Source: Candidatus Thiodiazotropha endolucinida (lineage in GTDB: Bacteria > Pseudomonadota > Gammaproteobacteria > Chromatiales > Chromatiaceae). Taken from it: 64,000 nucleotides of DNA. The DNA is taken from assembly GCF_001715975.1 (NCBI RefSeq), contig NZ_MARB01000002.1, positions 124,001 through 188,000 of the forward strand, given 5' to 3'. The notes beneath the pieces were generated by a model, which was given only the letters and a program-made list of their open reading frames with translations, was not told where the DNA came from and did not search any database. This document shows, piece by piece, positions 23,972 to 33,459 of the stretch. Made by a program: the position numbers and the translations under genes. Every line of letters starts with the position of its first letter. Positions within the stretch are counted from its first letter, which is position 1.

Positions 23972-26134
23972 ATGGATGTTTCACCCATACTCGATCCCCT
24001 GAACGATGCGCAACGCGAGGCGGTGACCGCACCTGTAGGCAATCTGTTGGTGCTGGCCGGGGCCGGTAGTGGAAAGACCCGGGTCTTGGTGCATCGGATT
24101 GCCTGGCTGTTGGCGGCTGAGGCCGTATCGACCTGGTCTATTCTGGCGGTCACCTTTACCAACAAGGCCGCAAAGGAGATGCGCTATCGTATCGAAGCGC
24201 TGCTCGGTCAGCCATTGGGTGGTATGTGGGTCGGTACCTTTCATGGCTTGGCGCATCGCCTGTTGCGGGCGCACTCGAAGGATGCGGGACTGCCGCAGAG
24301 TTTTCAGATCCTCGATTCCGACGACCAGTTTCGCCTAATCAAGCGTCTGCTGAAGAATCTTGATCTGGATGAGGCCCGTTGGCCACCGAGACAGGTCCAG
24401 TGGTTCATCAATGGCCGCAAGGATGAGGGGTTGCGGCCCCAGCACCTGGATGATGGCGGCGATCCCTATCAACAGCAGATGATCCGTCTCTACAGCGAAT
24501 ATCAGGATACCTGTGAACGGGGCGGGCAGGTCGATTTCGCCGAGCTGCTGTTGCGCGCCCATGAGCTGTGGCGGGAGAGACCGGATATCCTGCAGCACTA
24601 TCAACAGCGCTTTCAGCATGTATTGGTGGATGAGTTTCAGGATACCAATTCGATCCAGTACGCCTGGCTCAGAATGCTCGCGGGACCGCGAAACAACCTC
24701 TTCGTAGTGGGTGACGATGACCAGTCGATTTACGGTTGGCGCGGTGCCCGGGTTGAGAATATCCAGAGCTTTCAGTCCCACTGCGAAACAGTCAGGTTGG
24801 TACGTCTGGAGCAGAACTACCGTTCCACCGGCAATATCCTGAATGCCGCAAACGCCCTGATCAACAACAATCCTTCACGCCTGGGCAAGCAGTTATGGAC
24901 GCAGGATGGTGAAGGAGAACCGATCAAACTCTATGCCGCCTTCAATGAGATCGACGAGGCACGTTTTGTCGTAGAGAGAATCCGACGGTTTATCGATGAG
25001 GGCAACAGCCAATCGGAGGCGGCCATACTCTATCGCACCACCGCCCAGTCCCGTCTGTTCGAAGAGGCGCTGTTGCAGGCGGCCATTCCCTATCGCGTCT
25101 ATGGCGGTTTGCGTTTTTTCGAGCGGGCGGAGATCAAGGATGCCCTTGCCTATCTGAGATTGATCAATAACCCACAGGATGACGGGGCGTTCGAGCGGGC
25201 GGTGAATATGCCGCCGAGGGGAATCGGACCCAAGACTATGGATGCCGTACGTACCCATGCCAGGGATTTTGATTGTCCCCTTTGGCAAGCTGCCTCGGAG
25301 CTGTTGCAGGGAGGCGCGATGGCAAAGCGGGCGGCAACTGCATTACAGGATTTCCTCGACTTGACCGAAGAGCTTCGGGTGAATTGCGCGAACCTTTCAC
25401 TGCCGGAAACGGTTGAGCAGGTACTGCAGGCCAGTGGACTGCCAAGCCATTTCGGCAAGAGCCGCGATGGCAAGGGTATTGACCGCAAGGAGAACCTGGA
25501 GGAGCTGGTTAACGCTACCCGCCAATTTGGCTATGAGGCGGATGATGCCGATGAAATGGATGAGCTGTCCACCTTTCTCTCCCACGCCGCATTGGAGGCG
25601 GGCGAGGCCCAGGGGGATCCCTCCGAACCCTGTGTTCAGCTGATGACCCTGCACGCTGCGAAGGGCCTTGAGTTTCCACTGGTTTTCCTGGTGGGTATGG
25701 AGGAGGGACTGTTTCCTCACAGTATGTCGGCGGATGATCCGTCACGCCTGGAGGAGGAGCGGCGACTCTGTTATGTGGGGGTAACCCGCGCGATGCGTCA
25801 ACTCTACCTCTGCCACGCGGAGAGTCGGCGTTTGCACGGCAGTGACAGCTATCCCCTCCCCTCACGCTTTATTCGGGAAATGCCGTCGGAATTGATGTCG
25901 GAGGTACGCGCCGGCCCCGCCATCAGCCAACCGATATATGGCAGTCCACCCCACCTGGAGGTTGGCGAGCTGAGCGGATTCAGTCTGGGACAGCGGGTGC
26001 GCCACACCAAATTTGGCGAGGGTGTGGTATTGAATGCGGAAGGTCAGGGTCGCAGTGCCCGGGTACAGGTCAATTTCGAGGAGGTGGGAAGTAAGTGGCT
26101 TGTAGTGGCCTATGCCAATCTTTCTCCCTGTTGA
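23972..26134 (+). CDS. uvrD: DNA helicase II, UvrD
   Basis: The 720-residue SF1A helicase starts at ATG 23972 (MDVSPILDPLNDAQREA); a GTG 18 bases upstream is less likely. The motifs run in order: Q-motif LNDAQREAV, AGAGSGKTRVL (Walker A), VTFTNKAAKEM, GTFHGLAHRLL, VDEFQDTN (Walker B), GDDDQSIYGWRGA, EQNYRST, then TLHAAKGLEFPLV and CYVGVTRAM. The C-terminal RVRHTKFGEGVVLNAEG is the Tudor-like tail that contacts RNA polymerase. It unwinds DNA in excision and mismatch repair. Confidence 0.94.
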   Translation: MDVSPILDPLNDAQREAVTAPVGNLLVLAGAGSGKTRVLVHRIAWLLAAEAVSTWSILAVTFTNKAAKEMRYRIEALLGQPLGGMWVGTFHGLAHRLLRAHSKDAGLPQSFQILDSDDQFRLIKRLLKNLDLDEARWPPRQVQWFINGRKDEGLRPQHLDDGGDPYQQQMIRLYSEYQDTCERGGQVDFAELLLRAHELWRERPDILQHYQQRFQHVLVDEFQDTNSIQYAWLRMLAGPRNNLFVVGDDDQSIYGWRGARVENIQSFQSHCETVRLVRLEQNYRSTGNILNAANALINNNPSRLGKQLWTQDGEGEPIKLYAAFNEIDEARFVVERIRRFIDEGNSQSEAAILYRTTAQSRLFEEALLQAAIPYRVYGGLRFFERAEIKDALAYLRLINNPQDDGAFERAVNMPPRGIGPKTMDAVRTHARDFDCPLWQAASELLQGGAMAKRAATALQDFLDLTEELRVNCANLSLPETVEQVLQASGLPSHFGKSRDGKGIDRKENLEELVNATRQFGYEADDADEMDELSTFLSHAALEAGEAQGDPSEPCVQLMTLHAAKGLEFPLVFLVGMEEGLFPHSMSADDPSRLEEERRLCYVGVTRAMRQLYLCHAESRRLHGSDSYPLPSRFIREMPSELMSEVRAGPAISQPIYGSPPHLEVGELSGFSLGQRVRHTKFGEGVVLNAEGQGRSARVQVNFEEVGSKWLVVAYANLSPC

Positions 26135-26151
26135 GAGCTGTCTTGTTCGGT

Positions 26152-26173
26152 AGAAGGGCTAAACTACCCTTCT
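26152..26173 (+). terminator. Short hairpin after uvrD
   Basis: AGAAGGG at 26152-26158 pairs with CCCTTCT at 26167-26173 around an eight-base loop. It is followed by GTATTTGT, a weak T-rich tail. Confidence 0.5.
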
Positions 26174-26320
26174 GTATTTGTCTATAAATGAGGATTGTTT
26201 TGACAATTTCTGGCATAGCCGGGGCCGGTCACAGCACCACCGGGGCGTATTGGATTAGTGTTAACAGGCCCTAGAATGTTCGATGCTCGATAAATAACAT
26301 AAACGGAACAGGAGAGAGGT

Positions 26321-27406
26321 ATGAAACGTCGTGAATTCATTAAGCGTGCAGGTAGCGGAACCCTGGCCGTAGGTGCCGGTATGGCAGGTCTCAAGGTCGC
26401 AGAGGCGAAACCGCAGATCAAGTGGAAGATGGTCACCACCTGGCCGAAAAACTTTCCAGGGCTGGGCACCGGCGCCAACAAGCTGGCTGAGGTGATCAAT
26501 GAGATGAGTGGCGGTCGCATGCACGTCAAGGTATACGGTGCGAAAGAGCTGGTGCCGGCCTTTGAGGTGTTCGATGCGGTTTCGAGAGGTACTGCTGAGA
26601 TCGGGCATGGCGCCGCCTACTACTGGAAAGGGAAAAGCGAGACCGCCCAGTTCTTTTCCACGGTGCCATTTGGCATGACGGCTCAGGAGATGAATGGCTG
26701 GCTCTACTTTGGCGGTGGCCTGGAGCTGTGGCAGGAGCTGTATAAACCGTTCGGCCTGATTCCCGCACCCGGCGGCAATACAGGTATGCAGATGGGCGGC
26801 TGGTTCAACAAAGAGATCAATAGCGTCGGTGATCTGAAAGGCCTCAAGATGCGTATTCCCGGACTCGGTGGTGAAGTGCTCAAGCGTGCCGGTGGGACAC
26901 CGGTCAATCTGCCTGGGGGGGAGCTGTTTACCTCGCTGCAATCGGGTGCGATCGATGCTACCGAGTGGGTCAACCCTTACAACGATTTAGCCTTCGGTCT
27001 GTTCAAAGCGGCCAAATATTATTACTACCCCGGCTTTCACGAGCCAGGCACGACCCTTGAGGCAATCATCAATCAAAAGGCCTATGATGCACTACCCAAG
27101 GATCTGCAGTCGATCGTCATCAATGCCTGTAAGATAGCCAACCAGGAGATGCTGGCGGAGTATACGGCACGTAATCCGGCAGCCTTGAAGACCCTGGTCG
27201 AGAAGCATAAGGTGGATATTCGCGTCTATCCCGGTGACGTACTGGAAACACTGCGCAAATATTCAAACGAGGTAGTGGAGGAGTTGGCTGCCAAGGATGC
27301 CTTTGCCAAGAAGGTGTATGACTCCTACATGAGTTTCCTCAAAGGCTCACGCGAATGGGGGGCTATCTCCGATTTTGCCTACCTGCAGGCACGTGACAAG
27401 GCATAG
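26321..27406 (+). CDS. TRAP transporter substrate-binding protein (DctP family), Tat-exported
   Basis: The 361-residue protein starts MKRREFIKRAGSGTLAVGAG, a twin-arginine signal (RREFIKR). The mature domain has WKMVTTWPKNFPGLG, SRGTAEIGHGAAYYW, LKGLKMRIPGLGGEV with the Arg that binds the carboxylate of the ligand, and GAIDATEWVNPYNDLAFG. The subgroup with YYYYPGFHEPG is often annotated for mannitol/chloroaromatic or lactate-type acids. It stands without DctQ or DctM genes, so its membrane partners must be elsewhere. A GAGAGG ribosome site precedes the ATG. It is a full-length relative of the broken gene at 7502-7837. Confidence 0.9.
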   Translation: MKRREFIKRAGSGTLAVGAGMAGLKVAEAKPQIKWKMVTTWPKNFPGLGTGANKLAEVINEMSGGRMHVKVYGAKELVPAFEVFDAVSRGTAEIGHGAAYYWKGKSETAQFFSTVPFGMTAQEMNGWLYFGGGLELWQELYKPFGLIPAPGGNTGMQMGGWFNKEINSVGDLKGLKMRIPGLGGEVLKRAGGTPVNLPGGELFTSLQSGAIDATEWVNPYNDLAFGLFKAAKYYYYPGFHEPGTTLEAIINQKAYDALPKDLQSIVINACKIANQEMLAEYTARNPAALKTLVEKHKVDIRVYPGDVLETLRKYSNEVVEELAAKDAFAKKVYDSYMSFLKGSREWGAISDFAYLQARDKA

Positions 27407-27444
27407 TGCGGCTATCGCAACCTGATCCGCACATTAATCTTATT

Positions 27445-27469
27445 CCCGGCGGCACATCCTGCCGCCGGG
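27445..27469 (+). terminator. Strong hairpin after the DctP gene
   Basis: CCCGGCGGCA pairs with TGCCGCCGGG around a five-base loop, about 40 bases past the stop codon. There is no T-run downstream. Confidence 0.55.
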
Positions 27470-27510
27470 GAGTTCGGAAGCTTGCCAGTCGCAATGGAGC
27501 GGTCTGAAGC

Positions 27511-28707
27511 ATGTCATCGGATTCTCCGGCGCTCCCTGTCAGTGGTATGTTGAAACTGCCTCCGCTCTCTCTCTATGTCCATATACCGTGGTGCGCTCGG
27601 AAGTGCCCCTATTGTGATTTCAACTCGCATCCACAAAAAGGGGCACTGCAGGAGAAGGCCTATGTGGATGCCCTGCTACAGGATCTGCGTACGGAACAGG
27701 TGTCGGTTTCAGGACGACTGGTGCAGAGTATCTTTATAGGGGGCGGCACACCGAGCCTGTTTTCAACAGACAGTATCAGGCGGTTGTTGTCAGGCGTGGC
27801 AGGGTGTATTTCTTTGGCTGAAGATGTGGAGATAACCCTGGAAGCCAATCCAGGTGCGTTGGAGTCCGAACGTTTGCCCGGTTATCGGGAAGCGGGTGTC
27901 AATCGGCTCTCTCTTGGGGTACAGAGCCTGAATCCTGAATCGTTGCAGGCCCTCGGTCGTATCCATGGTTCGGATGAGGTCTTTGCGGCGGTGGACAGGG
28001 CGGTCCGATGCGGATTCGAGCGAATCAACCTTGATCTGATGTTTGGCCTGCCGTCGCAGACTCCGGAGATGGCTCAGGCGGACCTCACCGTGGCCATCGG
28101 ATTGGCTCCGGGACATCTCTCATACTATCAGTTGACGCTGGAGCCCAATACGCCTTTCTACCAATCACCCCCCGTACTGCCGGATGAGGAGAGCCTTTGG
28201 CAGATACAACAGCAGGGGCACGAGATGTTGCTGAAGGCGGGATTCGAACAGTATGAGATCTCGGCATTCTCACGTCCGGGGGAGCGTTGCAGACACAATC
28301 TCAACTATTGGCGCTTCGGTGACTATATCGGTATTGGTGCAGGGGCGCACAGTAAAATCACTACCCGGGACGGCGTCATCATGCGGCGTTGGAAAAGACG
28401 CCATCCCAATGACTATCTGGCCGCCGGGGCAGGAGCACTGCCGTTTCTCCTGGGCGAGCGGGTATTAGGACCGGAAGACCTGACAGTCGAATTCATGATG
28501 AATGCGCTTAGATTGAACGACGGCGTGGAGGAGGAGCTGTTCAGCGCAACCACGGGCCTGGCTCTCGATTTCATACGGGAGTCATTGGAAACCGCGATCA
28601 AAAAAGGGCTGCTCCACCCCGTTCACGGGCGGCTCTGTCCCACGCCTTTGGGATTCAGGTTCCTAAATGAGCTGGTCCCGATTTTTGAAGTTACCGACGT
28701 AACTTAA
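27511..28707 (+). CDS. hemW: Radical SAM haem chaperone HemW
   Basis: The 398-residue protein has the radical SAM cluster CARKCPYCDFNSH near residue 30, preceded by LSLYVHIPWC, then IFIGGGTPSLFS, VEITLEANPGALE, NRLSLGVQSLNPE, LDLMFGLPSQT and GAGAHSK. It is the HemW form, with a CxxxCxxC site followed by Asp-Phe and without the extra C-terminal motif of true HemN. HemW binds haem and passes it to respiratory enzymes. It appears to be monocistronic. Confidence 0.88.
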   Translation: MSSDSPALPVSGMLKLPPLSLYVHIPWCARKCPYCDFNSHPQKGALQEKAYVDALLQDLRTEQVSVSGRLVQSIFIGGGTPSLFSTDSIRRLLSGVAGCISLAEDVEITLEANPGALESERLPGYREAGVNRLSLGVQSLNPESLQALGRIHGSDEVFAAVDRAVRCGFERINLDLMFGLPSQTPEMAQADLTVAIGLAPGHLSYYQLTLEPNTPFYQSPPVLPDEESLWQIQQQGHEMLLKAGFEQYEISAFSRPGERCRHNLNYWRFGDYIGIGAGAHSKITTRDGVIMRRWKRRHPNDYLAAGAGALPFLLGERVLGPEDLTVEFMMNALRLNDGVEEELFSATTGLALDFIRESLETAIKKGLLHPVHGRLCPTPLGFRFLNELVPIFEVTDVT

Positions 28708-28955
28708 ATATATCTTTACATACCGGGTGTAAGGTATTAATTTAAGCGGATATCACAAAAATAAGAACTGATTCGGCTAAGGAGTTTTAGCGACCCCTCG
28801 TCTAATCTGGATACGCGAGCTGTTACGCAGGGAGCGCATCGGACCCAAAGATCCGATCTGATCACTAAATTGGAGAAGCGGATTAGTGGTCTTTTAGATT
28901 CCAGTCCAACTTGAGAATATGGGGGATCCGGCGCTTTCAGCGCCACGACGATGAT

Positions 28956-31691
28956 ATGCAACTGAATGGCAAAGTAGCTGCCACTATGGCGGTACTATTT
29001 CTATGCCTATTCACAGTGGACGTGTATCTGAATTATCGCCCGATCAGTGTTAGCGGTAATCCCGCTGCGGAATCGGTGGCGGTCTCGCCTGCCGATCTAC
29101 AACTCAATCTCCCACAACGACAACCCGATACCGGTGAAGTCACTTCTGCTGACGTTGGATCCGATTTGCAGATAGAAAGCCATGCCAATAAGCAGCTGCT
29201 GGCTATCGTTAAACAACGCTCTATTTTTTACGCACTGGGCTTTTTGCTTGGCTTGATCCTGTTTTCATGGTTATTGAACAAGAAGTTGCTATTTCCCATA
29301 TCACATCTCAAGCAGGTTGCGAAGGAGCTTGCCCGAGGCAACTATCTGGCGGCAGCCAATCTGCCGGAGCATGACCAATTATCGCATGTCTCTCAAGCCT
29401 TCAAATCCATGGCTGAAGAGATTGCAAAACGCGAAGAGTTGGTGAATCGACAGAAAGCGCTCTATGCTGCGCTTTCACAAACCAGTAAGATGATTCTGCG
29501 CAATCGATCGCCGCGGGTGCTTTTTGAACGTGTATGCGACATAGCCGTGACATTTGGCGGTTTCAATGCGGCATGGATTGGCGAGGTCAATGAAATAGGT
29601 AAAAATATCGTGCCTATTGCCAGTGCCGGGATCAATCTGGAGAGTCTCAAGGCCTGCACATTCGAACTAGACCTGACGAATCCAAAGGCAGACAGTCCCC
29701 TGGCTATCTCAGCGTATGGAAAGTGTCCGTCGGTCATTGATGAAATCGATGTCGACCCGGGGAAAACGCCCTGGCATCGTTTAGCGCAGCTCAGTGGCAG
29801 CCGTTCGGCGGCGGTATTTCCCATCGTCACTAACCAACTGGTGGTTGCGACGCTTACTGTCTACGCCCAGGAGCGCCACTACTTCACCCTCACGATCCAT
29901 GATCTGTTGGATGAAATGGTGAAGGATCTAGCCTTTGCGATAGAGAATTATGAGCGTACCCAAGCGCATAAGGTGGCACATAAGTCCCTCGAGAAATCCT
30001 CCGGCCAGCTCGAAGCGGTAAATAAAAAGATGTCGCTGATACTGGAGTCAACAGGGGAAGGCATCTTCGGAATTGATGAGCGGGATGCCTGTACCTTCAT
30101 CAACAAAGCGGCGGCGGAGATGCTGGGATATCCCCAGGATGAATTATTGAATCAACAGATTCATAAACGGGTTCGAATGTTCGACGAGGCCGGGAAATCC
30201 TTCAATAGTGCAGTACTGCAGCGAGGTGAATCGGTTCGGGTCAAAGATGAATCATTCTTAAGAAAAAACGAGACGCTTTTTCCGGTTGAGTATTCAACTT
30301 ACCCGATTAAGGAGGAAGGCCGGTTCAAAGGTTCGGTGACGGTGTTCAGGGATGTTACTTCCACCCGTTCAATGATGCGGGAAATGCGTTTTCTTGCAAC
30401 CCATGACTCCTTGACCCATCTGTTGAATCGCCATGCCTTCGATCAACGTTTGCGACAGGCATTCGCCAACTGCAGGGATCATGGAATGCAGCATGTATTG
30501 CTGTATATGGATCTGGATCAGTTCAAACTGGTAAATGATACATGTGGCCATGTGGCGGGGGATATGATGTTACGCCAGCTCTCTCACCGGCTGCAGCGCA
30601 CCATCGGAGGCGATGATGTGTTGGCCCGTCTGGGCGGGGATGAGTTTGGTTTATTGATGGAGAATTGCCAGCTTGATCGGGCACAACGCCTCGCGACCAA
30701 GATCTGCAGCGTGGTCAAGGATTTTCGATTCACATGGGAAGGTAGAACCTTCTCTACCGGAGTGAGCATCGGTATCGTTGCAATAGGACCTAATACTGAA
30801 AGTCCCCACAGTGCACTCAGTTCGGCCGATGCCGCCTGTTATGTGGCCAAGGATATGGGAAGAAACAGGATTCATGTCTTTCAGCCCTACGATGAGGAGA
30901 TCAAGCGGCAGCAGGGAGAGATGCGTTGGGTGGGCAGAATCGAAAGCGCCATGGATCAACAGCGATTCTCTTTGTTGCAACAACCGATTATGTCCCTGCG
31001 TAGCTCGGCGATCGGGGATGAGCATATTGAGGTGCTGCTGCGTATGCAGGATGAGCGTGGCAAGCAAATCATGCCGGGTGCGTTTATCCCTGCCGCGGAG
31101 CGTTACAATGTCATGGGAAGCCTTGACCGCTGGGTAATCAGTCATGCCTTCAGGTGGCTGTCGGAAAATCCTCAGCGTTTGGATGAGCTGGGACTCTGTG
31201 CCATCAACCTTTCCGGCCAATCCCTGGGTGACGGCAGTTTGCACGAACATATCTTGGAGCAGTTGCGTAAGTTTAACCTGCCTGCGGAGAAGATCTCGTT
31301 TGAAATTACAGAAACCGCGGTTGTCAGTCGGCTTGATCAGGCGGCTCGATTTATCAGTCTGTTGAAGCGCCGGGGATTTCGTTTTGCACTGGATGATTTC
31401 GGTACCGGTATGTCCTCTTTCTCCTACCTTAAACGCCTGCCCGTTGATTACCTGAAGATCGACGGCAGTTTTGTTTCAAACATGGTGAATGATCCGGTCG
31501 ACAAGGCGATGGTGGAGTCGATCAATGAAATCGGTCACCTGATGGGGCTACAGACCATCGCCGAGTACGTGGAGGATGATCAGACCCTGGAGCAACTGAT
31601 CGATATTGGGGTGGATTATGCCCAGGGTTTCGGGGTTGTGCGTCCGATGCCTTTGCAGATGGCCGGCTCAGGCCCGCTTAATGCAGCCTAG
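28956..31691 (+). CDS. Membrane GGDEF-EAL protein with HAMP, GAF and PAS domains
   Basis: From ATG 28956 the protein has 911 residues. Order: one membrane helix (about 8-27), a periplasmic loop, a second helix (about 90-108), HAMP-like region, GAF-like domain (about 170-330), PAS (about 365-480), GGDEF (about 490-650) and EAL (about 665-900). The cyclase site RLGGDEFGLL is intact, but the RxxD inhibitory site is replaced by GGDD. The phosphodiesterase domain has EVLLRM in place of EALLR, keeping the metal Glu, plus LDDFGTGMSSF and YLKIDGSF, so both activities are possible. It probably sets local c-di-GMP in response to a periplasmic or redox cue. Confidence 0.9.
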   Translation: MQLNGKVAATMAVLFLCLFTVDVYLNYRPISVSGNPAAESVAVSPADLQLNLPQRQPDTGEVTSADVGSDLQIESHANKQLLAIVKQRSIFYALGFLLGLILFSWLLNKKLLFPISHLKQVAKELARGNYLAAANLPEHDQLSHVSQAFKSMAEEIAKREELVNRQKALYAALSQTSKMILRNRSPRVLFERVCDIAVTFGGFNAAWIGEVNEIGKNIVPIASAGINLESLKACTFELDLTNPKADSPLAISAYGKCPSVIDEIDVDPGKTPWHRLAQLSGSRSAAVFPIVTNQLVVATLTVYAQERHYFTLTIHDLLDEMVKDLAFAIENYERTQAHKVAHKSLEKSSGQLEAVNKKMSLILESTGEGIFGIDERDACTFINKAAAEMLGYPQDELLNQQIHKRVRMFDEAGKSFNSAVLQRGESVRVKDESFLRKNETLFPVEYSTYPIKEEGRFKGSVTVFRDVTSTRSMMREMRFLATHDSLTHLLNRHAFDQRLRQAFANCRDHGMQHVLLYMDLDQFKLVNDTCGHVAGDMMLRQLSHRLQRTIGGDDVLARLGGDEFGLLMENCQLDRAQRLATKICSVVKDFRFTWEGRTFSTGVSIGIVAIGPNTESPHSALSSADAACYVAKDMGRNRIHVFQPYDEEIKRQQGEMRWVGRIESAMDQQRFSLLQQPIMSLRSSAIGDEHIEVLLRMQDERGKQIMPGAFIPAAERYNVMGSLDRWVISHAFRWLSENPQRLDELGLCAINLSGQSLGDGSLHEHILEQLRKFNLPAEKISFEITETAVVSRLDQAARFISLLKRRGFRFALDDFGTGMSSFSYLKRLPVDYLKIDGSFVSNMVNDPVDKAMVESINEIGHLMGLQTIAEYVEDDQTLEQLIDIGVDYAQGFGVVRPMPLQMAGSGPLNAA

Positions 31692-31776
31692 CGCCTGTTC
31701 ATACTGATCATTTCGGTACCAGCAGGGTCTCTATCGATCTTGCAAAAGTCTCTTTAATTCGCCCGCGGGCCGGTCA

Positions 31777-32229
31777 TCAGTCGATTCGGCACTGATTCAT
31801 AAAGGCTTCCAATCCTATCTCCTCTGCATAGCCCTTAAGCAATTTGGGTCTTGGTCCCTTTTCCTTGACTTCGAAAACCCGGTCGGGATTGTTCGGTAAG
31901 TTACCGTATTTCCCGGCCGGTATCTTTATGGTTGCAGCCGTTTTTGGTATGCGTTGACCCCGGCGTGTGGATCTCTTCTGCGTCGAGCGCTTTGTTTTGG
32001 CTTTGGTTTTATCGGATTTGCCCTCGATCTTCTGAATTATGCGGCTGACCCTCTTATAATTGTGTCGTATATAGGCCTCGAAATTTATACCGTTATCTTT
32101 CAGTATCTTATCGATCTGGGTATTGGCACTGGCAAGCGCCTTCTTGACTATTTCGGCCTTTTTTTGCTCATTTTCCAAGCGTGCAATCTTTGCTCTAAGG
32201 CTCTCGATCTCTTTCTTTATGTTCGACAT
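31777..32229 (-). CDS. H-NS-like nucleoid protein (tentative)
   Basis: The 150-residue protein has an N-terminal coiled coil (KEIESLRAKIARLENEQKKAE), a basic linker (KAKTKRSTQKRSTRRGQR) and a C-terminal part AGKYGNLPNNPDRVFEV, KEKGPRPKLLKGY. The layout of oligomerising coil, linker and short DNA-binding tail is that of H-NS family proteins, and the tail keeps the aromatic-N-P-x-x pattern, but the usual TWTGRGRxP core is not seen. I rate the assignment as likely but unproven. It is convergent with the GGDEF-EAL gene and divergent from a Rof-like gene. Confidence 0.5.
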   Translation of the reverse strand: MSNIKKEIESLRAKIARLENEQKKAEIVKKALASANTQIDKILKDNGINFEAYIRHNYKRVSRIIQKIEGKSDKTKAKTKRSTQKRSTRRGQRIPKTAATIKIPAGKYGNLPNNPDRVFEVKEKGPRPKLLKGYAEEIGLEAFMNQCRID

Positions 32230-32342
32230 ACTTCCAAGCCCTTATAGTGATTTCCAGAAATTCGCGGTCAAAGGCCACATCAACGCAGTGATTCTAAGGT
32301 GGCTTTGGGATCAATAGCAAATGCGGCAATGGGGATAGATGC

Positions 32343-32606
32343 ATGAACGAGAACTATGAACCTGTGGCATGTGCCCATCACGAGACTTATCAGTATGCTG
32401 TCATGAGAAAGTTGATGTTGGATCTCAGCTGGCATGATGAGGCGGGTGTGAAGCATCGTGCGAGGGTGTTGCCGATCGATGTTGTGACTCGGGACAGGGC
32501 TGAGTTTTTAGTGTTGAAGCAGAAAGATGGGTCGATTGAGTCTGTTAGGCTGGATCGAATTGTAGCGGCATATAGTGTCGATCGCGGTGAGAGCCTGCTG
32601 GATTGA
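32343..32606 (+). CDS. Rof-like Rho-binding antiterminator
   Basis: The 87-residue protein reads MNENYEPVACAHHETYQYAVM then LMLDLSWHDEAG, then ARVLPIDVVTRDRAEFLVL and VRLDRIVAAYSV. The Y-x-P-V-x-C-A start and the beta-rich body match Rof (YaeO), a small Sm-like protein that binds Rho and blocks termination. No operon partner is seen. Length is typical for the family. Confidence 0.75.
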   Translation: MNENYEPVACAHHETYQYAVMRKLMLDLSWHDEAGVKHRARVLPIDVVTRDRAEFLVLKQKDGSIESVRLDRIVAAYSVDRGESLLD

Positions 32607-32780
32607 CAGTATATAGTCAAAATATTGTCATTTACATGGGAATTTCAATATGTCTATGTATTTATTGGAAAAACCCACTTAATTAGTTGCATTATCACGC
32701 TATTTCAGGAATTTCCATCGGGGACATAGCCGAGTTGCTGTGATAGCTTTTCCTACATAGGGAAGAATCAGGATTGATTG

Positions 32781-33131
32781 ATGACGCAGCTAAGTAACCG
32801 AAACTTGGATTTCGATCACCTCCTCCAGTTGGCAGAGAGGGATCCGATGCGTTTCGAGAACATGCGCCAGGCAGCCATCGATGATTTTATCTCCACGCTG
32901 CCGGTAGAGAGGCAGAAACGGATGCGACAACTGCAATGGCGGATAGATCAGGAGCGCAGGAACCGGTCCCCTCTCAGCGCTTGTGTAAAGATCTCCAATA
33001 TGATGTGGGATCACATGATCGGTCCAAAGGGCTTGTTGGGCTACTTACAGGGTGATGTCAAACTAAGATCCGGTGTAACCAAGAGGGGGTGTAAAATACT
33101 GGATTTTCCGGTCAAGCCATCGCGCCAGTAA
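32781..33131 (+). CDS. DUF3135 family protein
   Basis: The 116-residue cytoplasmic protein has [19 protein letters not shown], then [17 protein letters not shown] and a C-terminal [16 protein letters not shown]. This matches DUF3135 proteins of gammaproteobacteria; no function is known to me. The Leu-Gln-Trp-Arg-Ile-Asp segment is the most conserved part. ATG 32781 is preferred over TTG 32778. It lies about 100 bases upstream of rpmE. Confidence 0.75.
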   Translation: MTQLSNRNLDFDHLLQLAERDPMRFENMRQAAIDDFISTLPVERQKRMRQLQWRIDQERRNRSPLSACVKISNMMWDHMIGPKGLLGYLQGDVKLRSGVTKRGCKILDFPVKPSRQ

Positions 33132-33229
33132 CGAGACTTGCCTTGGCGAACGACTTGGCATATCATTCCGCTCTTCCCTGCCCGGGAGGGCAGATCGTCA
33201 ACGATGTCCTTCTCACAAGAGAGTCAGTC

Positions 33230-33433
33230 ATGAAGCCGGATATTCATCCTCGTTACGAGGAGATCAAAGTCGTATGTAGCTGTGGTAATGAGATCCTGAC
33301 GCGTTCCACGCTGGGTCAGGAGGAGCTCCATGTAGAGGTATGCTCATCCTGTCATCCGTTCTATACAGGTAAGCAAAAGATCGTCGACACCGCTGGGCGT
33401 GTGGACAAATTCCGCAGGAAGTACAGCCGCTGA
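33230..33433 (+). CDS. rpmE: 50S ribosomal protein L31 (zinc-binding type)
   Basis: The 67-residue protein is full length, with [14 protein letters not shown] and [18 protein letters not shown], then [15 protein letters not shown]. The CxC and CxxC pairs form the zinc site of the C+ type of L31, so the cell would not rely on this copy under zinc shortage. The ATG at 33230 is fixed by homology; the open frame extends upstream to 33143. A strong terminator follows, but it lies inside the next gene (see 33489-33512). Confidence 0.95.
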   Translation: MKPDIHPRYEEIKVVCSCGNEILTRSTLGQEELHVEVCSSCHPFYTGKQKIVDTAGRVDKFRRKYSR

Positions 33434-33459
33434 TCCACGCAGTGCCGCTATGTAGTTGC